Shown one piece after another: positions 5,405 to 11,417 of a stretch of 11,417 nt of DNA. A program made the translations under genes and the position numbers. How positions within the stretch are numbered: the stretch's first letter is position 1; each line of letters starts with the position of its first letter. The notes under the pieces were generated by a model, which worked only from the letters and a program-made list of their open reading frames with translations, was not told the DNA's origin and searched no databases. The DNA lies in the NCBI GenBank assembly GCA_021775385.1, contig JAJFHW010000031.1, positions 1-11,417 of the forward strand, written 5' to 3'. The stretch is from Hyphomicrobiales bacterium. GTDB taxonomy: Bacteria > Pseudomonadota > Alphaproteobacteria > Rhizobiales > HXMU1428-3.

Positions 5405-6700
5405 GCCCATATCGTTATTATAGGCAACGGAATTGCAAGCATAACAGCAGCTTTGCAACTCAAAAAGCTTGTCTCTGATAAAGATTGGATAACGGTTGTC
5501 TCCGAAGAGCAGTATGGTGTTCTTAAATCAGCTCTTCCTTATGTGAGCATGGGGCTTCGTTCATTAAAAGACATTCGTATAGATTCAAAAAAGCTATTTG
5601 ATAAATTTAAAATCAAATATCTGTTTGCGTCTGTTTCATCTCTACACCCTGAACGACAAGTCATCATACTCAATAATGGACAAAGAGTACCCTTTGATAA
5701 TCTGATAATTGCAGACGGAATGGTACCAGCATGGGATCATATACCAGGGCTTAATAGGTCCCATAATATGGTGCATTCAATTATGAATGCGGATGAAACC
5801 ATGCGCGCTGAATTAGGTTTTAAAGATTTTCTTCTCTCACCAGGGCCAATGACAATTGCATGCGCTCCTGGTTCTATGGATTATCAAAGCGCCTACCAAT
5901 ATGTGCTTAATGTAGACCATGTTTTGCGCCGCTATCGCTTGAGGGATAAAGTTCCCATTCGCTTCATCACTCCTGAACCGTTTCTTGGTCATCTCGGAAT
6001 AGGCGGGATAGGTCACTCAAATAGTTTGTTTGAAAAAGAATTCAGGTCGAGACAAATTGAATATTATTGCAATGCGGCTATCGACAAAATAGACAAAACC
6101 TCTGTTCAAATTATTTATTTTGACCGAGAGGGAGTTGAGTGCGGTAGAAAAAAATTTAATTCAAGATACGGTTTAATCTGGCCTGCAATGAGAGCAGCTG
6201 ACTACATCACAAAAGTCAACGGCTTAACAGACAAGTCAGGTTTAATACAAACCAACAAGTTCTTGCAGTCTAGCCTCTATAGAAATATTTTTGCAATTGG
6301 TGAAGTGGTGGCCCAAAACAGTTTAAGGCAAGCCACATTAGAGCCAACCCCAATGGAAACAGGGCAACCATGTTCTGACTTTTTGAGGGAAAGTATGACA
6401 AGCACTGTTGCCGGTAATTTAGCTGAAGTTTTGCGCCATAGATACCCATGCTATGAGCCAACGGGTAATGGATTTTTCATGATTAATAATGGTGAAAGAG
6501 GGGCCGCATTTTTAGCAGTACCTCAAAATCCTCCCCGTAATATAGATCGGATCATTGAAGGCCGTTTCGTGCATATTGTTCAAAAAGCAATGGAGCGGTA
6601 TCACATGTCCAGATTAAGAGCTGGCGTGACAGAACCAATTTTTGAGCGTCTTATCTTTAGACTTATGAAAATGCCCAGAATTAAGCAGAAAGCAGCATAA
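5402..6700 (+). CDS. SQR-like FAD-dependent oxidoreductase lacking the SQR cysteines
   Basis: This 432-residue flavoprotein has the sulfide:quinone oxidoreductase / flavocytochrome c sulfide dehydrogenase fold. The N-terminus is a Rossmann dinucleotide motif (IVIIGNGIAS, 4-13) with Ser in place of the last Gly. Family landmarks follow in order: LIIADGMVPAWDHIPGL, PIRFITPEPFLGHLG, a FAD-end element IFAIGEVVA, the TPMETGQP block, and an amphipathic C-terminus (about 385-425) that in SQR binds the membrane. The positions that hold redox cysteines in type I SQR (by recall C128, C160, C356) read Met128, Asp160 and a Phe-Phe-Met stretch (358-360). Canonical sulfide oxidation is therefore unlikely. 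A quinone-linked or other electron-transfer role remains possible. It is transcribed alone, with a structured upstream region and a bidirectional terminator after it. The fold is confident, the substrate unknown. Confidence 0.88.
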   Translation: MAHIVIIGNGIASITAALQLKKLVSDKDWITVVSEEQYGVLKSALPYVSMGLRSLKDIRIDSKKLFDKFKIKYLFASVSSLHPERQVIILNNGQRVPFDNLIIADGMVPAWDHIPGLNRSHNMVHSIMNADETMRAELGFKDFLLSPGPMTIACAPGSMDYQSAYQYVLNVDHVLRRYRLRDKVPIRFITPEPFLGHLGIGGIGHSNSLFEKEFRSRQIEYYCNAAIDKIDKTSVQIIYFDREGVECGRKKFNSRYGLIWPAMRAADYITKVNGLTDKSGLIQTNKFLQSSLYRNIFAIGEVVAQNSLRQATLEPTPMETGQPCSDFLRESMTSTVAGNLAEVLRHRYPCYEPTGNGFFMINNGERGAAFLAVPQNPPRNIDRIIEGRFVHIVQKAMERYHMSRLRAGVTEPIFERLIFRLMKMPRIKQKAA

Positions 6701-6751
6701 AAAGTATTAAGCAAAAAGCTGCATAAAAGAATTAAGAAAAAAGCGGCGTAA
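6680..6751 (+). repeat. three tandem copies of the 3' coding end of the SQR-like gene, stop codon included
   Basis: The last seven codons of the gene (6680-6700, IKQKAA plus stop) recur at 6706-6726 and 6731-6751, encoding IKQKAA-stop and IKKKAA-stop. Linkers are AAAGT and AAGA. The copies differ at four positions, three of which are codon third positions (CAG/CAA, GCA/GCT/GCG, GCA/GCG). The second copy is shifted in frame. The third is again in frame with the gene, and no stop intervenes between the first TAA and the third copy's TAA. Confidence 0.85.
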
Positions 6752-6765
6752 AGTCAAAGTACCCA

Positions 6766-6810
6766 AAAAAAAACGTGCCCTTAAAATTATTAAGGACACG
6801 CTTTTCTATT
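6766..6810. terminator. bidirectional rho-independent terminator between convergent genes
   Basis: CGTGCCCTTAA (6774-6784) pairs with TTAAGGACACG (6790-6800) around an AATTA loop with one mismatch. It is flanked by an A-run before (6766-6773) and CTTTTCTATT after, so it can end transcription in either direction. It sits between the SQR-like gene (plus) and the small membrane protein gene (minus), as expected for a shared terminator. Confidence 0.8.
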
Positions 6811-6830
6811 AAACATTTTAAAACGCAGGA

Positions 6831-7010
6831 TTATAGACCGCGCACCAAATTGCCAATAGCTAAAAGAATATAAGCTGAGACTGCAAGCCAAAAGTCTTGT
6901 GCAGCAATCACTGATGGAATGCTAACAAGGCCTTGATGACCTGCAATTGCAGCAACAGCTAATATAAGTGAAATCAAAAAGATAAAGATTGTTGGTGGAT
7001 TTAGTCGCAT
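6831..7010 (-). CDS. small two-helix membrane protein, conserved-hypothetical type
   Basis: This short gene encodes 59 residues, starting at an ATG (complement of 7008-7010) with AGAGGG eight bases upstream. The protein begins MRLNPPTIFIFLISLILA. Two hydrophobic segments (about 7-24 and 40-54) flank a short loop, and it ends GNLVRGL. The pattern (RLNPPT start, FWL..AYILLAIGN before a basic end) resembles small uncharacterised inner-membrane proteins I recall from other Hyphomicrobiales; no function is known to me. It is convergent with the SQR-like gene across the terminator and divergent from the TPR gene. A hairpin lies in its leader. Confidence 0.75.
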   Translation of the reverse strand: MRLNPPTIFIFLISLILAVAAIAGHQGLVSIPSVIAAQDFWLAVSAYILLAIGNLVRGL

Positions 7011-7041
7011 AATGCGTCCCTCTCAAATATAGTTTTTCCTT

Positions 7042-7056
7042 GGGGTAAAGTACCCC
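7042..7056. promoter_or_regulatory. perfect hairpin in the leader of the small membrane protein gene
   Basis: GGGGTA (7042-7047), AAG loop, TACCCC (7051-7056) form a 6-bp GC-rich stem about 30 bases before the start codon of the 59-residue protein gene. On its transcript this would be a stable leader stem. No T-run follows closely enough to call it a terminator. It could be an operator or an RNA element. Confidence 0.4.
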
Positions 7057-7547
7057 TTGTCCCAATTGCCATAACATTGTTTCCACACATTTTTATTGTC
7101 TTTCGAGAAACGTTAATGGTTGTTAACGATTAGCATATTGCCCTGTGCAATTACACATTAAAGCCTAGGCTTCCTCCTAAATTGCTAATTTCACCCCCAT
7201 AATTTGCCTAATATTTGTAATTTTGCACGCATTTTAGGCAAAAAAAGCTTATTTAATGTGGTTTTTATGGTTTTATGTGGCCATTAATAAAACGTGGATA
7301 ACTAAAGTCCAGCACCCCACAAAGCGTAAAAATTAAGGTTCAACATCGAACCAAAGCGATGGATAAAAATGAAGGAAAAGGCCTGCGTTAATCTAGTAAG
7401 AAGAAAAATAAATTTTTTGCTGGATTGCTCTTTATACTGTCCATTCGGATGGAGATAAAAAGCTAATGTGATGACGTTTTTTAGTAAATAAAAATAATAA
7501 GTTACATCATAAGAGCCAGACGCTAAAAATCTAAAAATAATTAAAAC
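7057..7547. other. gene-free divergent regulatory interval with several dyads
   Basis: No coding region is supportable here. The interval separates the divergent 59-residue protein and TPR protein genes. It contains CGTTAA-N6-TTAACG (7111-7128), TGTG-N6-CACA (7144-7157), the 12-bp palindrome AAGCCTAGGCTT (7161-7172) and TGCCTAA-N22-TTAGGCA (7205-7240), all within 130 bases. The first resembles a CtrA-type TTAA-spacer-TTAA site but with six bases between the TTAA blocks, not seven. A TATACT (7433-7438) could be a -10 for the TPR gene, without a convincing -35. The rest is AT-rich sequence in which I see nothing. Confidence 0.5.
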
Positions 7548-7568
7548 GTGAAAGGGGGCGTTTATAGA

Positions 7569-10133
7569 ATGAATGGAACTGAATTTAGCGCCGCTTTCAC
7601 CGGCGCATTGAGCGCACTAGAGCAAATATTTTTCTTTGTAAGTATCATTCTTATACTTCTTGTTGGCGCCTGGGTCACAGCAATTTTGTCTGGTTCTCAA
7701 AGGTCATATTTAACAAAAAAATCTTCAAATGTTGGTCAAGAAAAAGATAAAAGAATAAAGCGCCACTTAACTCTTCACAGGGTCCAAGGGGATGAGTTCG
7801 GCTTTTTGGGAGAGCAGTTGCTATATAGTCTTCGTAAGGAATATGCCAACAGCTTCTGGTCAAGGTGGACGCATAAAAACAAAATGTCTTCCTTTCAAAT
7901 AGGCACAGGTCTAACTGGAAAAACTGGCCTAAATGGAAAAAAAGCTCATCAAAAAATAAACAAAACTGCAACAAGTCATCCGGTAGAAATTTCCTTAGAC
8001 GGCACCGTGATAGAGAAGCATGTGAGCTTACGGTTTTATCCTCCTGGTCCTCTTCATATTAATGAACCCCTCTTTCAAAAAAACGAGGGGAACATCCAGC
8101 TTTTGGATGAAACAAACTCAAAAAATATAACTTTAAGAAATGAAGTGGGAGCAGAAAAAGAACCGTTTAAATTTGTCTATGAATGTTCTGATTTCCCGCT
8201 TTTTGAGTTAAAAGAATTTAGCCTTGAACTCTCATTGAACAGAAAAAAACAAAAAGCAAATGAAGTTCTTTTCCAGGCGATGGTCGCAGGTTTAATGAGC
8301 CGTGGTTGCGGCATTGCTAATCAAATCGTGACATTAAATAAGTTAAGCAAATGGGCAAAGCAGTTAGATAATTATCTTGAGTTTAGCAGGAAACATAAAA
8401 ACCAAGCCAAGATCACAGATAAACAAAAAGATACAGAAATTATCGTTGTTGCGGCGTGGTGTTATTTAGTTGCTGGTCTGGGCCAACAAAATGAACGAAA
8501 GTTAAAACGCTCTTTGGAGTTATATCAACTTTTGTCGGAAGACCATTGGGTGGGGCGCGAAAAAACTGAAATGGCTGGCGCCCAATCAAATGAAACATAT
8601 GCAGCATATGCTTTGATGCAATTAAACCCAGCTGACCATAGATATCCAAAAAAAATCAAGCAAGTTGTATTGAAAGCAATTCGCAATTTTAGGCGAGATA
8701 ATTTCCCTCATAGTTGGGGAAAGCTCATGTGTAAACTGGCGTTTGCTGAAACAAGCCAAGGAATGAACGAGAACGAAAAAATGCAAGCCCCTGACACAGA
8801 GGATTTTTCCGAAGTGGGGCACACATTCCATTCAATAGAGCTTGCTCTAGATGAGGCAATAGAAGCATGGCGCAAGAACAGGCAAGAAGATGCAATGTGC
8901 GAAGCCTATTTTGCTAAAGGAAAATTAGCATTAGGCAGTACTAAACGAAATATGGGCGTTCAAGGTTTAGAGCGTGCCGAGAATGGATTTTTAGCCGCCT
9001 TAGCCCTTTCTTCAACTGAAAGCGGTCCCCGTAAAAACACATTTATGAAAATAACCAGGTCTGACATACGGCTTGAACTGGGGAGGTTATATTTAAGCTG
9101 GGGCACGCGGTTTGGTGAAGCAGAGCTAATTGAAAAAGCCATCCATCATTTTGAAGCACTCCAGGAAGAGAAACAATATTGCTCTTTGAGTGACATTGAA
9201 GAAACCAATTTAGCTTTAGCAGAATGCTTTTTAAATTATGGCGGTATAACAAATGAAGCAAAGCATCACAAACAAGCAATTTTTCGATTTAACGATATCT
9301 TGGATGATGGCGTTAGCGGCCAAACACGGGATAAAGTTGAGCGGTGTATTTCTGTAGCGCGAGCAAGACTAGCTCTTCTTGATCGGAATAAAGAACAAGT
9401 CGTAACAGCCATCTCATCCATTTGCTCTGTGATTGGGCAAAACGGAAAACTATGGCCAACAAAAGATGTGCTCTTAAGGTTACGAGCTAGGTTACGAGAG
9501 TTATTATTTGCCCTTGAAGGAGATGACATCGCATTAGATCGTGCGATTAAAGATCGCCGGGACTTAGTAAAACTAGCTGAAATTGGTGCGCAGGATGTGC
9601 GCTGGGCAGTTGAAGTTAGTGACTTGGTAAATCTATTGTCCAAGCGTCAATATAAAAACAACGGTAATCAGGAAGATTTTAACGAAGCCCATTATTTGTT
9701 GGAAACTGCAATCTCAATCGTAGAGAAAAATTCTGAGAGCTCAAATGCTGACTTTGATATCCCTCATATCAGGGGAAAGCTTTATTTGAATTTGGCAAAA
9801 TTGCTGGCTTCATTCGCTCGCGTTCATTTTGATGAGCAAGCATTGAAGGAAGCTGCAAATTACTATCAAAAATTTATAAAGTTAACGCCAAGAGCCATCA
9901 ATCCAAGTAAAAGAGCTGAAGTCTTGAGCCAAGTCGGCTTGATTATGATGGATCTAAGCGAGCAATATGGATCTCACGCTGGTTTGAAAGAGGCCATTTC
10001 CTGCTTTGTTGAGGCACATGATATATATCTCGAAGTGGGATATATTGATTTATCTAATAGAATGCGTCGTTTTCTTGAGAATGCACAAGCCGCTCATCTC
10101 GCCTATCAATTGCCAGATGAAGAAAATAGCTAA
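7569..10133 (+). CDS. large membrane-anchored protein with degenerate TPR-like repeats, unknown function
   Basis: I do not recognise this 854-residue protein as a named family. A single hydrophobic helix (about residues 18-41) is followed by a strongly basic stretch (RSYLTKK to KDKRIKRH). That favours a cytoplasmic location for the long C-terminal part. Residues about 60-230 look beta-rich (SHPVEISLDGTVIEKHVSLRFYPPGPLHI) and match no domain I know. From about 230 to the end the protein is helical, with degenerate TPR-like units spaced about 45-55 residues apart, for example LELGRLYLSWGTRFGEAELI (from about 502) and VLSQVGLIMMDLSEQYGSHA (from about 785). TPR arrays usually scaffold protein-protein contacts. 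ATG 7569 is chosen because AGGGGG lies ten bases upstream; an in-frame GTG at 7548 precedes that site and is unlikely. It is followed by an intergenic region, not by a partner gene, and the upstream interval is rich in dyads. Confidence 0.85.
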   Translation: MNGTEFSAAFTGALSALEQIFFFVSIILILLVGAWVTAILSGSQRSYLTKKSSNVGQEKDKRIKRHLTLHRVQGDEFGFLGEQLLYSLRKEYANSFWSRWTHKNKMSSFQIGTGLTGKTGLNGKKAHQKINKTATSHPVEISLDGTVIEKHVSLRFYPPGPLHINEPLFQKNEGNIQLLDETNSKNITLRNEVGAEKEPFKFVYECSDFPLFELKEFSLELSLNRKKQKANEVLFQAMVAGLMSRGCGIANQIVTLNKLSKWAKQLDNYLEFSRKHKNQAKITDKQKDTEIIVVAAWCYLVAGLGQQNERKLKRSLELYQLLSEDHWVGREKTEMAGAQSNETYAAYALMQLNPADHRYPKKIKQVVLKAIRNFRRDNFPHSWGKLMCKLAFAETSQGMNENEKMQAPDTEDFSEVGHTFHSIELALDEAIEAWRKNRQEDAMCEAYFAKGKLALGSTKRNMGVQGLERAENGFLAALALSSTESGPRKNTFMKITRSDIRLELGRLYLSWGTRFGEAELIEKAIHHFEALQEEKQYCSLSDIEETNLALAECFLNYGGITNEAKHHKQAIFRFNDILDDGVSGQTRDKVERCISVARARLALLDRNKEQVVTAISSICSVIGQNGKLWPTKDVLLRLRARLRELLFALEGDDIALDRAIKDRRDLVKLAEIGAQDVRWAVEVSDLVNLLSKRQYKNNGNQEDFNEAHYLLETAISIVEKNSESSNADFDIPHIRGKLYLNLAKLLASFARVHFDEQALKEAANYYQKFIKLTPRAINPSKRAEVLSQVGLIMMDLSEQYGSHAGLKEAISCFVEAHDIYLEVGYIDLSNRMRRFLENAQAAHLAYQLPDEENS

Positions 10134-10231
10134 CCTTAGGTACATAATTGCGGCACATAATTACGGAACAGAACTGCGGTTTATTTACTCATTATCATTG
10201 CTTAAAGAGATTCTTCCTTGCATCAAGTGAA

Positions 10232-10253
10232 AGGGGGGATTAGTGTCTCCCCT
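10232..10253 (+). terminator. possible terminator-like hairpin after the TPR gene
   Basis: AGGGGGGA (10232-10239) pairs with TCTCCCCT (10246-10253) around a TTAGTG loop: eight pairs including one G-T. The stem is strong and lies about 100 bases after the TPR gene stop. The following bases (GAATGATTTG) are not a T-run, so factor-independent termination is doubtful. It may instead be an RNA 3'-end stabiliser or a rho-assisted stop. Confidence 0.4.
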
Positions 10254-10255
10254 GA

Positions 10256-10299
10256 ATGATTTGCAACAAGTATGATTTGTAAAAAATGATTTACAAAAA
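10256..10299. repeat. short tandem repeat, three units, with embedded inverted repeat
   Basis: Three head-to-tail units begin ATGATTT: ATGATTTGCAACAAGT (10256-10271), ATGATTTGTAAAAA (10272-10285) and ATGATTTACAAAAA (10286-10299). The second and third units together create a perfect inverted repeat, TTTGTAAA (10276-10283) and TTTACAAA (10290-10297). This could be a regulator-binding site or a product of slipped replication. Confidence 0.6.
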
Positions 10300-10324
10300 A
10301 TCCAATAGTAAAATTTATTCAAAA

Positions 10325-10373
10325 GCCTGTTTTTGGGGCTAAAGTGTTTCAAACAAAGCACTCCAAACATGGC
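10325..10373 (+). promoter_or_regulatory. long imperfect stem-loop upstream of the aminotransferase gene
   Basis: Paired segments nest in order: GCC/GGC, TGTTT/AAACA, GG/CC, and the inner AGTGTTT (10343-10349) with AAA(G)CACT (10355-10362) around a five-base loop, with small bulges between. It would lie in the 5' leader if transcription starts upstream of 10325. It matches no riboswitch class I know, and could also be an operator. Confidence 0.3.
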
Positions 10374-10424
10374 AAAATCAGATAAATTTAACAAAACTAA
10401 TATTATCACTCTAGTAATTTTTGA

Positions 10425-11417
<993 letters not shown>

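Noticed and set aside
6701..6751. Idea that the repeated 3' ends are attachment-site or insertion duplications
   Set aside because: There is no integrase, transposase, tRNA or other mobile-element sign nearby, and the units are adjacent and imperfect, so a target-site duplication does not fit.
7369..7458. 29-codon frame MKEKACVNLVRR... in the interval before the TPR gene
   Set aside because: No convincing ribosome site, no recognisable sequence, and an overlapping 10-codon frame is equally likely; treated as chance.
10006..10230. 74-codon plus-strand frame across the end of the TPR gene
   Set aside because: It overlaps the TPR gene's 3' end in another phase, has no ribosome site and no family resemblance.

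Overview
The window looks like a chromosomal segment of an AT-rich alphaproteobacterium, most likely of the Hyphomicrobiales (Rhizobiales) type. The evidence is a retropepsin-like membrane protease with three N-terminal membrane helices, a histidine kinase with a PleC/DivJ-like catalytic core, a four-cysteine thermonuclease-family protein with an N-terminal membrane anchor, and a subgroup I-gamma aspartate aminotransferase with the [16 protein letters not shown] signature. No species can be named from this. There is no rRNA, tRNA, insertion sequence, CRISPR array or phage gene.

Left part (1-2780, minus strand): the first codons of a small membrane-anchored protein (cut by the window edge) lie 52 bases downstream of an APRick-type aspartic protease, probably as one transcript. 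A multi-pass membrane histidine kinase with no response regulator beside it lies further upstream on the same strand. Its AT-rich upstream region (2781-2923) is shared with a divergent gene for an anchored thermonuclease-family protein (2924-3418).

Middle (3489-7010): an Lrp/AsnC regulator (3674-4165) converges, with 9 bases between stops, on a beta-hydroxyacid dehydrogenase (4175-5044). A 357-base regulatory interval follows. It contains a consensus -35 hexamer, overlapping dyads and a hairpin that covers the only good Shine-Dalgarno. It leads into a sulfide:quinone-oxidoreductase-fold flavoprotein (5402-6700) that appears to have lost the redox cysteines of true SQR. The last seven codons of that gene, stop included, recur twice more just downstream. 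Reading through the first stop gives a lysine-rich extension that ends at the third copy's stop. A bidirectional terminator then separates it from a convergent 59-residue membrane protein (6831-7010).

Right part (7011-11417): a 558-base interval between the divergent small-protein and TPR-protein genes holds several stacked dyads. It precedes a large membrane-anchored TPR-like protein of unknown function (7569-10133). After a 303-base interval with a GC-rich hairpin, a short tandem repeat and a long imperfect hairpin comes the 5' part of an aspartate aminotransferase gene, cut by the window end.

Most genes stand alone under their own control, so this is not an obvious single-function island. 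The parts that household families do not explain are the cysteine-less SQR-like protein with its unusual leader and repeated 3' end, and the TPR protein with its dyad-rich upstream region.
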